This document shows, piece by piece, positions 1 through 7,717 of a stretch of DNA of 13,580 nucleotides. The translations under genes were made by a program, and so were the position numbers. Origin of the DNA: an uncultured Prevotellaceae bacterium (GTDB lineage Bacteria > Bacteroidota > Bacteroidia > Bacteroidales > Bacteroidaceae); the NCBI GenBank assembly GCA_902800435.1, contig CADCEQ010000058.1, positions 1 to 13,580 on the forward strand. Reading direction: 5' to 3'. Position 1 is the stretch's first letter. Each line of letters starts with the position of its first letter. The notes beneath the pieces were generated by a model. It had not been told where the DNA came from and did not search any database. It worked only from the letters and a program-made list of their open reading frames with translations.

Positions 1-92
1 TCCACGGGGATGATCCTGTCATCTGCGAAACATGTTGCTGACTGAAGTGCCATGCACAAAAGTGCTACGAGGAATAATCTTGACTTTTTCAT
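1..92 (-). CDS. Small secreted protein, N-terminal fragment (possibly PepSY-like)
   Basis: The reading frame opens with an ATG at 92 and runs off the window at base 1, so only 30 residues are visible. They read as a Sec signal peptide: MKKSR, a hydrophobic core LFLVALLCMAL, and a likely signal peptidase I site after CFA (residue 23), giving a mature start DDRIIPV. No ORF of this size would appear in a normal length-filtered list. An ATG start is supported by a good promoter just upstream (153-184). The mature start DDRIIPV resembles the beginning of small periplasmic PepSY-like (DUF2874) proteins of Bacteroidales, which typically begin with a short D-[KR]-x-I-x-V segment. That assignment rests on a few residues and is an inference; the secreted nature is much safer than the family. 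Confidence 0.6.
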   Translation of the reverse strand, partial: MKKSRLFLVALLCMALQSATCFADDRIIPV

Positions 93-152
93 AATTGTAT
101 TTTTTTTAATTGTTAATATTATATTTTTCCTTTGTCTTTCTGTTTGACAATG

Positions 153-184
153 CAAAAGTAGTAAGAAAGCAGATAACAATCAAA
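153..184 (-). promoter_or_regulatory. Bacteroidetes-type promoter for the secreted protein at 1-92
   Basis: On the minus strand a -33 element TTTG (184-181) is followed, after exactly 20 nt, by the -7 element TACTTTTG (160-153). Both match the Bacteroidetes primary sigma consensus (TTTG, 19-21 nt, TAnnTTTG). The predicted transcription start is near 146, leaving an AT-rich leader of about 50 nt before the ATG at 92. Confidence 0.7.
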
Positions 185-305
185 TAATTCCGGGACTTTC
201 GGTTTAGTTATATCAGACGGAAACACCAATATCGGACATACAACGGATTTCCCCTTTTTCCCTGTCCGAAACAGCTCCTTTCCCCTCAAAAATGGGACAA
301 AATAC

Positions 306-330
306 GCCCCCCCCTTCATCCCCCGAGGGG
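306..330 (+). repeat. Solo copy of GC-rich palindromic repeat
   Basis: A G and a run of eight C, then TTCAT, then CCCCCGAGGGG. The same arrangement (C-run, TTCA or TTGCA, one base, CCCCCGAGGGGG) occurs at 10578-10602 on this strand and at 11009-11033 on the other. The terminal G-run can pair with either C-run, so two alternative hairpins are possible. This copy is intergenic and stands alone. Confidence 0.75.
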
Positions 331-379
331 ACAAAGTGCTGTTGCCGGCATCTGCCTTCCCGTATAGTCATGAATGAAA

Positions 380-432
380 GAGAGCCTTATGACGCTCCGA
401 TAAGGGTCTTATCACTTGGTCATAAGGCTCTC
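380..432. repeat. 14-bp perfect inverted repeat with a nested hairpin
   Basis: GAGAGCCTTATGAC (380-393) is the exact reverse complement of 419-432. The 25-nt interval contains a second perfect stem, GATAAG (399-404) with CTTATC (408-413), around a 3-nt loop. The right arm is also the first part of the 22-bp tandem array, so the left arm is an inverted copy of that repeat's core. Confidence 0.75.
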
Positions 433-500
433 GTGGGGGACTCATTAGGCTCTCGTGAGAGTGTCATTAGGCTCTCGTGGGAGTGTCATTAGGCTCTCGT
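421..500 (+). repeat. 22-bp tandem repeat, 3.6 copies
   Basis: Units begin at 421, 443, 465 and 487, each exactly 22 bp apart; the last stops after 14 bp. The shared core is CATTAGGCTCTCGT (CATAAGG in the first unit), followed by a G-rich 8-nt segment that varies between units. Spacing is exact, there are no unique spacers, and the array is short, so it is not a CRISPR. It lies between the 3' end of the GH43 gene and the promoter of the secreted-protein gene. Confidence 0.85.
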
Positions 501-637
501 CGCAAAACAGGGTGTCTTTTTCGCGTTTTCGTTTGATTCGTTTGCCCATTTTGCGGTATTCTTCTTCTCTTAAAAGAAGAAAAATCCTACATGATAATTA
601 TTCTACAAATGAACCATATAAACTACGAATGATGAAG

Positions 638-2359
638 CTAAGGCAGTCTCTTCCTACTGTGCTTCTTCCCCTGTCCGTCTGTAAATTGCTCGATGACAAT
701 GCCCTGATGGTGGGCGCCGGAGACCTGACGGCCTGAGAGGTCGTAGCTCTGCCGAATGACGGGCTCGTCGGTTGTGGCGTTGTTGATGCCAACGGTCTGC
801 GCCTCGGTGGCTTGCCAGGCATCAACGAAGACCTCGTTGCCCGAGGTAACGACGATAAAGATGCTTTTCTGCCCATTGAACTTTGTGGGATCAACGTCGA
901 CGACGTAGTCGCTCATCTCGTCCGACGAGACATTAAAGGTAGCCGACGCCTTGGCTCCTTTTCTCCCAAGCCTGATCTCGACGGTTCCTTCCCCTTTGGC
1001 GCGAAGCATGAGCTGCGATGCGCCGTTGGTGCCGAAATCTACGTAGCGCACTTGCGTCCAAGCGCCGACGGCCATTCGTACCTGCTGGTTTCTCGATGCG
1101 TCGTTGCCGAGGTTGCTGACCCTGGTGTCCTTTTTGATGTTCGAGAAATCTTCATAGCTGATGCCGCCGCTGGTGACCATCGTCTCTGCCTCCTGCAACT
1201 GGTAAGGATTCATGGTGCCGATGGGGTTGACGCCCGTTCTGGTGAGCGTCATCTTGTTGATGGTCTGCGTGCTTTCGTTGACTTTGGCCTCGTCGACACC
1301 GATGGAACGGTAGCCAGAGGCCTCGCTGTCCATAACCCCAGCTTCTTTCATGCTCTGTTCCAACATCGTGGAGTGGTAGAACAGGTAGTAGTGGTCCTTG
1401 AACTTGTGCAGGTGCGTGTGGTTATTTCCCCAACCCATACCGAAGTTGCCCTCGTTGGGAACGTACTCGCCCCGATAGGTCCATGAGTCGGGGGTAAGTG
1501 GGGTGTCACTCGTCATGTAGCACATGCTGCACGTCGAGGGAGCGGGCTGACCGTTGCGCCCTTCGAAGGAGTTCCAGTCGTCGCGGTCGGACCATGAAGT
1601 GTTGTAGGTGTATACGAACCGTCCGCCGATGATGTTCAGCTCGCTGGCTTCAAAGAGGTAGGGAGCCGGCATATTGACGGCAGACCCCTCGATGGCGGTC
1701 ATCGAAGGCTTCAGCTTGGCTATGCGCGAGTTGCCGGGCCACAGACTTGAACCCGTTGGTTGCGGGTCGCCGCCGCCGAAAGCAATCCATCCCGTGCCGT
1801 CGCCGTCGACCACAGCCCCTGGGTCGAAAATCCAGTTGCAGGGTTTCACGCCCGGCGTATCGCCGTCGATCATCGGTTTGGAGAGTGGCGATTTCCACGG
1901 TCCGATGGGCGATGAGGCTTTCAGCACGCCGACGCTGCCGCCGCTATTGGCGAAGTAGAGGAAGAACTCATCCTCACCGTTTTCGTTCGTGCGCCACACA
2001 GCCGACGGAGCCCATGATGCCGCGAATCGCCATCCCCACGATGAGCACAGCTTTCCCACGTCGATGGTGCCGTGGAAAGTCCAGTTCACCATGTCTTCGG
2101 TGGAGAATACCACCAGCGACTTGATGTCTCCGTAGCCGTTGCCGCCCGTCTTCCCGTTCTTGATATACTGCTGGGTGTCGTTGGTTCCGTAGACATAGAG
2201 CCGTCCGTTGTAATCAATGGCGGTAGGGTCGGCGCAAAACACGCACGGACTGATGGGATTGTTCTCGCCCGAAGCCTTGTAGCACGTTGCCAGCGTCTGT
2301 GCGTCGGCCAGCGAGCATGTTGCCATGAGGGCGGTGGTCATGAATAGTTTCTTAAACAT
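638..2359 (-). CDS. Secreted GH43 family glycosidase with CBM6
   Basis: 573 residues. A signal peptide (MFKKLF, hydrophobic core, likely cleavage after LADA at residue 20) sends it across the inner membrane. Residues about 30-370 form a five-bladed GH43 catalytic domain. The expected acidic residues are visible: base Asp44 (ADP), pKa-modulating Asp179 (FDPG) and acid Glu237 (FEASEL), plus the His-containing GNNHTHLH segment (311-318) at the active-site metal position. Residues about 384-530 fit a CBM6 carbohydrate-binding module (YQLQEAETM at the start, VFVDAW near the end). The order GH43-CBM6 is that of arabinoxylan arabinofuranohydrolases and some xylosidases, so a plant hemicellulose substrate is likely; the exact linkage is not decidable here. 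The tail (YDLSGRQV, then GIVIEQ and a basic end) is the C-terminal segment seen on many secreted Prevotella proteins and may be a surface-sorting signal. No SusCD pair or regulator is in view. Confidence 0.9.
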   Translation of the reverse strand: MFKKLFMTTALMATCSLADAQTLATCYKASGENNPISPCVFCADPTAIDYNGRLYVYGTNDTQQYIKNGKTGGNGYGDIKSLVVFSTEDMVNWTFHGTIDVGKLCSSWGWRFAASWAPSAVWRTNENGEDEFFLYFANSGGSVGVLKASSPIGPWKSPLSKPMIDGDTPGVKPCNWIFDPGAVVDGDGTGWIAFGGGDPQPTGSSLWPGNSRIAKLKPSMTAIEGSAVNMPAPYLFEASELNIIGGRFVYTYNTSWSDRDDWNSFEGRNGQPAPSTCSMCYMTSDTPLTPDSWTYRGEYVPNEGNFGMGWGNNHTHLHKFKDHYYLFYHSTMLEQSMKEAGVMDSEASGYRSIGVDEAKVNESTQTINKMTLTRTGVNPIGTMNPYQLQEAETMVTSGGISYEDFSNIKKDTRVSNLGNDASRNQQVRMAVGAWTQVRYVDFGTNGASQLMLRAKGEGTVEIRLGRKGAKASATFNVSSDEMSDYVVDVDPTKFNGQKSIFIVVTSGNEVFVDAWQATEAQTVGINNATTDEPVIRQSYDLSGRQVSGAHHQGIVIEQFTDGQGKKHSRKRLP

Positions 2360-2465
2360 ATCAATTCTTTGTTAGTTAGATGGTATATAATCGAAGTGAT
2401 GAATTCTGCTTGATTGTTCTTTCTCCGTTTCACTATGAAAGCGTTGTCATTTAGGTCGCAGGCCG

Positions 2466-3842
2466 CTAAATCACGTGGCGCTGCTTGAGCTCCAGGTATT
2501 TGTTGATGACGGCGACGGAGAGCCGCTGCGGACTGGTGAGCAGGGCGTAGATGCCATACTGCTTCAATGTCGACACGATGAGGCGCTTCTCGTATTCGAA
2601 TTTCTCGGCGATGGTGTGCTGGTAGTAGTCTTCGGTGGTGGCTCGACGGGGCAGGCGGTCGTAGGCTGTTGGCTGTTCGTTAGTCCATTCGGCTGAGGAG
2701 TGGGAGAGGGGCGAAGCGGCGAAGGCGCGCAGGTCGTCGTCCTCGAAGAATACGACGAGCAGGCAATGGCGCTGTGCGAGTTGTCGGAGGTAAACGAGCT
2801 GTCGTTGCATGGCCGTGATTGAGGCGAAACTGGTGAAGAGAACGAGGAGGCTGCGGCGCGACACATGTCGGCCTACGGAGGCGCAGAGAGCGGAGAAATC
2901 GGTCTCGCCGAAGGTCGTCTCCTGGGCGTAGAGGCTTTCAAGGAGCGTCTGCATGTGTCCGGGCTGGTGGTCGGCGGGCACGAAGGTGTCGAAGTGCTGC
3001 TCGAAGGTGATTAGTCCGGCGTTGTCGGTCTTGCGCATAGCTACGTAGGCCAATGCCAATGCGGCGTTGATGCTGTAGTCGAGGAGCGTCATCCCTCCGA
3101 AAGCCTGCTGCATGACGCGCCCCTTGTCGATGACGCTGTATACGCGCTGCGACCGCTCGTCCTGGTAGACGTTCACCATGAGTAGGTGTCGTCGGGCTGA
3201 TGCTTTCCAGTTGATGGTTCGGAAGTCATCGCCGGGGATGTATTCCTGTATGTGTTCAAATTCCGTCTGGTTACCCGGACGGCGTATGCGCTTGGCTCCG
3301 GTCTCGGTGAGGTTGTCGCTGATGGCCAGCAGTTCGTACTGTCGGAAGTGCAGGAACGAGGGGTAGACGGTGACATCCTTCGGCTCGCCCTGTGTGTAAC
3401 GTCGCTCAACGAGGCCCAGACAGGTGCCCACGAAGACGCGCACGCGGCCAAAACCGTAGACGCCCCGGCGCGTGGGCCTCAGCGTGTAGCGGATGGTCTT
3501 TCCCTCGCGAGGTCGTAGCGACACGTCGAAATGGATGTCGCGGCGCTGGAAGATGTGCGGCGCCTCGTCGATGACCGTCAGTTGCACGCCGAAAGGATAA
3601 CTGCTCTCCAAGCGGATACGCACGTCGTTGTCGTCGCCGTTGGAGAAGCGGTCGGCACATAGTCGCGACGCATACATGCCCCGACGGTACCACAGCATCA
3701 CGATGTCGGTGAGCACGACGGCCAAAAACAGCCACAGCAGACCCTTCCCGATGCTGAACAGTATCGGTACGAAGTGGCCGGCGGCAAGCGTCAGGATGAT
3801 GACCGTGGCCGCGATGTAGAAGCGGGTCGTGAATGTAATCAT
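2466..3842 (-). CDS. DUF58 family membrane protein (VWA-like), MoxR partner
   Basis: 458 residues and the last gene of the cluster. Two N-terminal membrane helices (about 8-26 and 33-51) are followed by a soluble region. The DUF58 signature is at about 194-240: EFEHIQEYIPGDDFRTINWK, a Lys/Arg-rich turn, then VYSVIDKGRVM. DUF58 proteins have a von Willebrand A-like fold and are nearly always encoded beside a MoxR AAA+ ATPase, which is thought to remodel or load them. Here the metal-site position reads DKGRV rather than a full DxSxS, as in many DUF58 members, so metal binding is doubtful. It starts 45 nt downstream of the moxR-like stop, in the same direction, so co-transcription is likely. Client and function are unknown. 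Confidence 0.88.
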   Translation of the reverse strand: MITFTTRFYIAATVIILTLAAGHFVPILFSIGKGLLWLFLAVVLTDIVMLWYRRGMYASRLCADRFSNGDDNDVRIRLESSYPFGVQLTVIDEAPHIFQRRDIHFDVSLRPREGKTIRYTLRPTRRGVYGFGRVRVFVGTCLGLVERRYTQGEPKDVTVYPSFLHFRQYELLAISDNLTETGAKRIRRPGNQTEFEHIQEYIPGDDFRTINWKASARRHLLMVNVYQDERSQRVYSVIDKGRVMQQAFGGMTLLDYSINAALALAYVAMRKTDNAGLITFEQHFDTFVPADHQPGHMQTLLESLYAQETTFGETDFSALCASVGRHVSRRSLLVLFTSFASITAMQRQLVYLRQLAQRHCLLVVFFEDDDLRAFAASPLSHSSAEWTNEQPTAYDRLPRRATTEDYYQHTIAEKFEYEKRLIVSTLKQYGIYALLTSPQRLSVAVINKYLELKQRHVI

Positions 3843-3887
3843 TTATGGCAGTTGATAGGCGACAATCGACAGTTGACTCTCTTTTGC

Positions 3888-4862
3888 CTATTTCGGCACT
3901 TCCACCTTGTCGATGAGGCGTTGCGTCACCTTCATGGGTGTGTGGCCCTCCATCTCAGCCTCGGCGGTGAGGATGATGCGGTGGTGGAGGATACTGGGCG
4001 TGACGGTCTTGATATCGTCGGGCGTGACGAACTGTCGGCCTTGCAGCAGGGCGTACGCCTTCGAGGCATTGAGCATGGCCACCGAGGCTCGTGGCGATGC
4101 GCCGAGGAAGACGGCTCGGCTCTGTCGCGTCTGCTGCACGATGTCGGTGATATAGCGCAGGAGCGATGGTTCGACGAAGACCTGCGAGAGCATGTCGCGC
4201 ATCTGCAACAGCTCCTCTTTGCCTACGACGGGCGTGACGTCGCGCAGCTGCACCAGATGGGCATCCTGCTGATGACGCTCGAGGATAGCCACCTCCTCCT
4301 CGGCCGTGGGGTATCCCATGGTGATCTTCATCAGGAAGCGGTCGAGCTGTGCCTCGGGCAGCTTGTAGGTTCCCTCCTGTTCCACGGGGTTCTGAGTGGC
4401 GATGATGGTGTAGAGGGGGCTCATGACGTGCGATGTGCCGTCGATGGTGGCCTGCCGTTCCTCCATCACCTCGAAAAGGGCGGCTTGCGTCTTGGCCGGT
4501 GCGCGGTTGATCTCGTCAACGAGGACGATGTCGGCAAACACCGGTCCGGGGTGGAAGCTGAAGGTGCCGCTCTGCATGTTGAACACATTCGTGCCCAACA
4601 CGTCGCTCGGCATGAGGTCGGGCGTGAACTGTACGCGGCTGAAGTCGGCACCGATGAGTCGCGCCGTGAGGCGTGCAAGCAATGTCTTCGCCACGCCGGG
4701 CACCCCTTCGATGAGTATGTGTCCGCCGGCGAGGATGCTGGTGAGGACGAGGTCCACGGTGTCGTGTTGCCCCACGATGACGGCTGCTATCTGTTGGCGC
4801 AGCTGTTCTATCTTCTCTGCGAAGGCGGTGACCTCCGCCAGTGGTGTTGATTGTTGTTCCAT
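3888..4862 (-). CDS. MoxR family AAA+ ATPase
   Basis: 324 residues, normal for MoxR proteins. Walker A is GVPGVAKT (53-60) and Walker B is IVLVDE (112-117). Sensor 1 is ATQNP (155-159), followed by the MoxR-typical LPEAQLDRF (168-176). A C-terminal lid carries the sensor-2 region GASPRAS with Arg258. MoxR ATPases act as hexameric chaperones that mature or assemble partner proteins, usually with VWA/DUF58 partners encoded alongside, as here. The DUF4350 gene ends 1 nt before this start, which fits translational coupling. It acts in the cytoplasm, presumably at the inner membrane because every neighbour in the cluster is membrane-bound. The family is certain; the client is not known. Confidence 0.95.
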   Translation of the reverse strand: MEQQSTPLAEVTAFAEKIEQLRQQIAAVIVGQHDTVDLVLTSILAGGHILIEGVPGVAKTLLARLTARLIGADFSRVQFTPDLMPSDVLGTNVFNMQSGTFSFHPGPVFADIVLVDEINRAPAKTQAALFEVMEERQATIDGTSHVMSPLYTIIATQNPVEQEGTYKLPEAQLDRFLMKITMGYPTAEEEVAILERHQQDAHLVQLRDVTPVVGKEELLQMRDMLSQVFVEPSLLRYITDIVQQTRQSRAVFLGASPRASVAMLNASKAYALLQGRQFVTPDDIKTVTPSILHHRIILTAEAEMEGHTPMKVTQRLIDKVEVPK

Positions 4863-4863
4863 G

Positions 4864-6096
4864 TTATATAGCGTTTGTGATTTCGTTCATTTGGTCGATG
4901 CACATCTGAAGGATATCCTCGTTGACGACGCTCTCCTCGTCGTGCGCCAACCGGCGTATCTGGCGCAGCTCGGCGCGAATGCGGTTCAGCGGCAGTCCGG
5001 TGCGTGCGGCGATGCGTGCGAAGTTGGCATCGTCGTCCTCCTCGTTGTCGATGTCAGTGAAGAGCTGTCGGCGTAGGTTTTCGGCAAAGTAGACATATTT
5101 CTTTCGCAGCAGGTCGGCATGGTCGGCTCGCTGGTAGTAGAGGGTGCCGATAAGTTTGGTGAACTCCAGTTGCCTGTTCTGCGGCTCTTTCACCACGGGG
5201 ATGACGCGCTGTCGGCGTTGCGCGTTGAAGATGAAGAAGAGGAGCAGCGTGGCGAAGGTCAGGTAGACAGCCCAACGCAGGGGTGGTGAGCTGAGAAAGA
5301 AGCGCAGCGGCGATTCCTCGGTCGTCCCTTCCACAGCATTCTGGTAGTCGACGAGTCGCAGTACGGGTCTGTTGCGGTCCATCAGCGAGAGCACGCGCAT
5401 GCAGTAGTCGCCGATGTCACCGTCGAGCACGCCATAGTTGGTGAAGAGCAGTGGCGACATGCTCACCACGATCTTTCCGCGGCCATACTTGCGGCTGATG
5501 ACCGTGGGCCGGTAGCCGTCGGGAGTTGACCGTTTGGCGTGGATGGTCCAATGGGGTATCTCTGGCGAACCGTCAGGGTCGCCGACGGTTTCGCCTGCGA
5601 TGATGCTTGGGGCGCTGAATCTGCGTTTGCCGTAGAGCGCGTCGTCCCATATGATGGAGTCAGGGCTATTGAGCTGCTCGGTGATTTGGTCGCGCAGCCG
5701 GTAGCTGAGGTAGCCCCGTGACATTTCGTAGAGTTGCAGCGTGTCTTCCATGGTATGGCTGAGAGACCCTCCGACCAGGCAAATGGAGAGCCCGCTGTCG
5801 ACGAGAGACATCAGCGTTTTCTTGTTCTCGTCGATGTAGTCGTCGACGATGAGCAGGTTGTACCGACGTAGGACGGGGTTGCGGGCGATGGAATCGAGCG
5901 TTGCCGTGGTGACGCTATAGCCCTGTGGCAGCGACCGTTTCATCACGCTGTCGAAGACATAGCAGCCGAAGGGCTCACGGTCGGAAGGGCTGAAGGTGGG
6001 TTTCCACGTGAATTTCTTCGGCACGCTCAGCTCCATGAGTAGGAGAAAGACCAGCAGTGCTCCTATACATATTATATATATCGTGCGTCCTCTCAT
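4864..6096 (-). CDS. DUF4350 domain membrane protein
   Basis: 410 residues with one N-terminal membrane helix (about 5-21), an extracytoplasmic-looking domain (about 25-270) and a second helix (about 274-291), followed by a charged cytoplasmic tail. The N-terminal domain has the DUF4350 look: YNLLIVDDY near 79-87, LSICLVGGS near 103-111, and GRGKIVV near 206-211, resembling a Rossmann/ThuA-like fold. The tail (308-345) carries a conserved-looking segment with LEFTKLIGTLYYQR and basic helices, which could contact the adjacent MoxR or DUF58 protein. Its start overlaps the DUF4129 stop by 4 nt (ATGA), so translation is coupled. DUF4350 proteins are recurrent neighbours of MoxR/DUF58 pairs. No catalytic function can be assigned. 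Confidence 0.8.
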   Translation of the reverse strand: MRGRTIYIICIGALLVFLLLMELSVPKKFTWKPTFSPSDREPFGCYVFDSVMKRSLPQGYSVTTATLDSIARNPVLRRYNLLIVDDYIDENKKTLMSLVDSGLSICLVGGSLSHTMEDTLQLYEMSRGYLSYRLRDQITEQLNSPDSIIWDDALYGKRRFSAPSIIAGETVGDPDGSPEIPHWTIHAKRSTPDGYRPTVISRKYGRGKIVVSMSPLLFTNYGVLDGDIGDYCMRVLSLMDRNRPVLRLVDYQNAVEGTTEESPLRFFLSSPPLRWAVYLTFATLLLFFIFNAQRRQRVIPVVKEPQNRQLEFTKLIGTLYYQRADHADLLRKKYVYFAENLRRQLFTDIDNEEDDDANFARIAARTGLPLNRIRAELRQIRRLAHDEESVVNEDILQMCIDQMNEITNAI

Positions 6097-6716
6097 GGCT
6101 CACCTCCTTCCTGTCGGGGTAGTGTAGCAATCACCTTTTGCTTCAGTGTGGCAGCCATCACACCCTGTTCGTGTGCTGCCTCCCGGTTGCCGTATCGGAT
6201 GAGAAGGAAGAGGTTGGTGAGCTGTCGGAAGGTATCGGTTGGATATTCACCGACGTATTGCGTCGGCGTCTTGTAAAGTTGCCACCCTATGCTCCCGGCG
6301 TCGCTTAGCATCTTCAGCGTGTGCAGGTAGTTCAGGCGCACCACCTCACGATAGTTGCCCTGTTGTTCGGCCTCGCTGATGCGCTGATCGAAGTCGATGC
6401 CGTAGATAGTGTCTTCCTCCGTTACATATTCTGAAGCCTCTTTTCCGCTGCCTTGGAAGAGCTGTGGTTTCAGCTTATAGACGATCCACACGAGGAGAGC
6501 CAGCACCGCCATGACGCACACCACCTTCAGAAACGTGCCCGTCTCTTCACCGAGCATGCTCCCGAAGACAAACCGCAAGCTCTCGTCGAGCAGTCCGAAG
6601 AGCCATTCAAGCAGACTCTCGTCGCTGACAATCAGGTCGCGGCCGTAGTCGTAGTCAGACATTTGCTGCCACTGGGCCACGCTGGCGGTGTCGATTGATA
6701 GTGTGTCTGTTACCAT
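6093..6716 (-). CDS. DUF4129 domain membrane protein
   Basis: 207 residues. An N-terminal region without an obvious signal peptide leads into a single membrane helix (about 63-81). A cytoplasmic C-terminal DUF4129 domain follows at about 107-200, recognisable by YREVVRLNYLHTLKMLSDAG and by the tract from WQLYKTPTQYVGEY to FLLIRYG. In other bacteria DUF4129 is often fused to transglutaminase-like domains or encoded next to MoxR and DUF58; here it stands alone as a short form. It lies 56 nt downstream of the multipass membrane protein and overlaps DUF4350 by 4 nt. Role unknown; probably a membrane subunit of the MoxR-linked complex. Confidence 0.8.
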   Translation of the reverse strand: MVTDTLSIDTASVAQWQQMSDYDYGRDLIVSDESLLEWLFGLLDESLRFVFGSMLGEETGTFLKVVCVMAVLALLVWIVYKLKPQLFQGSGKEASEYVTEEDTIYGIDFDQRISEAEQQGNYREVVRLNYLHTLKMLSDAGSIGWQLYKTPTQYVGEYPTDTFRQLTNLFLLIRYGNREAAHEQGVMAATLKQKVIATLPRQEGGEP

Positions 6717-6772
6717 TTTGATATTTCGATGGAAGACTGTTCTCTCCTTGAGAAATTGCCGATAATAACAGG

Positions 6773-7717
6773 TTACTTATTATCTGTCAGTGATTCAAAA
6801 TCCTCGATGCCCTGATCCACGGTGACGCCGTCGACCTTCTCTGCGATGTGGCTGTAGAGATAGGAGATGCCGATGAACATCACCGACATGGCGAGATAGG
6901 AGATGAAAGCCATGGCGGCCGAGCTCAGGAAACCGCCCACGGTGAGCCACGGTGAGTTGGCCGCTGCATCACCCTCCATGCCGAGCACCATCTTCACGGC
7001 CATCAGCGCGTAGAAAGGAATGAAGGCGATGGAGGTGATGATGTTCACGATGATGGAGAGCAGGATGATGAAGCCCAGCACGCCCCACCACGAGGCAAAT
7101 CCCAGACGGTAGCCCTTGGTCACGGCCTGCCAGATGCTCATGCGTTCATAGATATAGACGGGCGACACCAGCGTGAATGGTATCAGCATCGCAATGCCCA
7201 GGGGCAGGGTTACGATGAGCGAGAAGGGACTGAGTATGGTCAGGCCGATGATTATGGCGATGGCCACCAGCGAGAAAAGCATCGAGATGAGCATCACCAC
7301 GGCCGAACGCCCAGTGTTGGGCCAGAGGAGCGGCTTCAGGTCGGCGTAGGTGATGTCGCGCAGACGGTCGTCACGCTCGTTGTAGAGCATGATCAGCGAT
7401 GCCGTCACGCCACTCACCAGCACGTAGGCCACCAGTGTGCACGCGATGATGCCTATATAGCCTGCGCCCAGGAAGCCTAAGCCCGACGGCATGTCGCCGC
7501 CGTCGACAGCATTGAGCATACTGTTGACATAGTTTCCCATGAACGCGTCGTAGCTCACGCCCTGCAGCAGGCAGATCGGCAAGATGAGATAGCTGACGTA
7601 TTTGAAGATGACTCTCCAGTTCTCGCGTACGAAATCGAACGTCGCCGACACCTTCTCGCTGAACGTGCGGCGACGGTAGAACTCAATTTTCGGTTTCTCT
7701 ATTCTCTTGATTTCCAT
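6773..7717 (-). CDS. Multipass membrane protein of the SpoIIM/MoxR cluster
   Basis: 314 residues with a basic N-terminus (MEIKRIEKPKIEFYRRR), a soluble amphipathic start and about six membrane helices (near 36-54, 84-110, 138-160, 163-188, 211-238 and 262-288). There is no catalytic motif. The Trp/Arg-rich link about 189-212 and the helix pairing resemble the 'glycerophosphoryl diester phosphodiesterase membrane domain' and DUF975-like helical families, but no specific family is claimed. The first 35 nt overlap the 3' end of the SpoIIM-like gene in another frame. The ATG at 7717 is preferred because the stretch after it looks like the real N-terminus (charged, then TFSEKVSATFDFVRENW). Likely a partner in the same membrane complex. 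Confidence 0.75.
   Translation of the reverse strand: MEIKRIEKPKIEFYRRRTFSEKVSATFDFVRENWRVIFKYVSYLILPICLLQGVSYDAFMGNYVNSMLNAVDGGDMPSGLGFLGAGYIGIIACTLVAYVLVSGVTASLIMLYNERDDRLRDITYADLKPLLWPNTGRSAVVMLISMLFSLVAIAIIIGLTILSPFSLIVTLPLGIAMLIPFTLVSPVYIYERMSIWQAVTKGYRLGFASWWGVLGFIILLSIIVNIITSIAFIPFYALMAVKMVLGMEGDAAANSPWLTVGGFLSSAAMAFISYLAMSVMFIGISYLYSHIAEKVDGVTVDQGIEDFESLTDNK

Larger units (their letters stand above)
93..637. other. Gene-poor intergenic stretch
   Basis: No convincing gene lies here. The short frames across it include one that starts inside the GC-rich repeat and has no recognisable domain. The stretch holds the promoter at 153-184, a GC-rich repeat at 306-330, a 14-bp inverted repeat at 380-432, and 22-bp tandem repeats at 421-500. 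A weak hairpin at 560-580 (8 bp with one G-U pair, TTAA loop) lacks a following U-run and is not called as a terminator. Confidence 0.7.

Noticed and set aside
233..268. CGGACA/TGTCCG inverted repeat
   Set aside because: Only 6 bp with a 24-nt interval, which is expected by chance at this length.
119..334. 71-residue minus-strand frame starting in the GC-rich repeat
   Set aside because: No domain; it crosses the promoter of the secreted-protein gene, and its start (MSPRGMKGG) is just the translated repeat.
421..500. CRISPR array
   Set aside because: The repeats are directly adjacent at 22-bp period, with no unique spacers and no cas genes.
560..580. Hairpin downstream of the GH43 gene as a terminator
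   Set aside because: An 8-bp A/T-rich stem with a G-U pair, and no U-run follows on either strand.
3774..4850. 358-residue plus-strand frame antisense to the MoxR gene
   Set aside because: It is the long antisense shadow of a GC-rich gene, with His/Val/Asp-rich composition and no recognisable domain, while the MoxR frame carries all AAA+ motifs.
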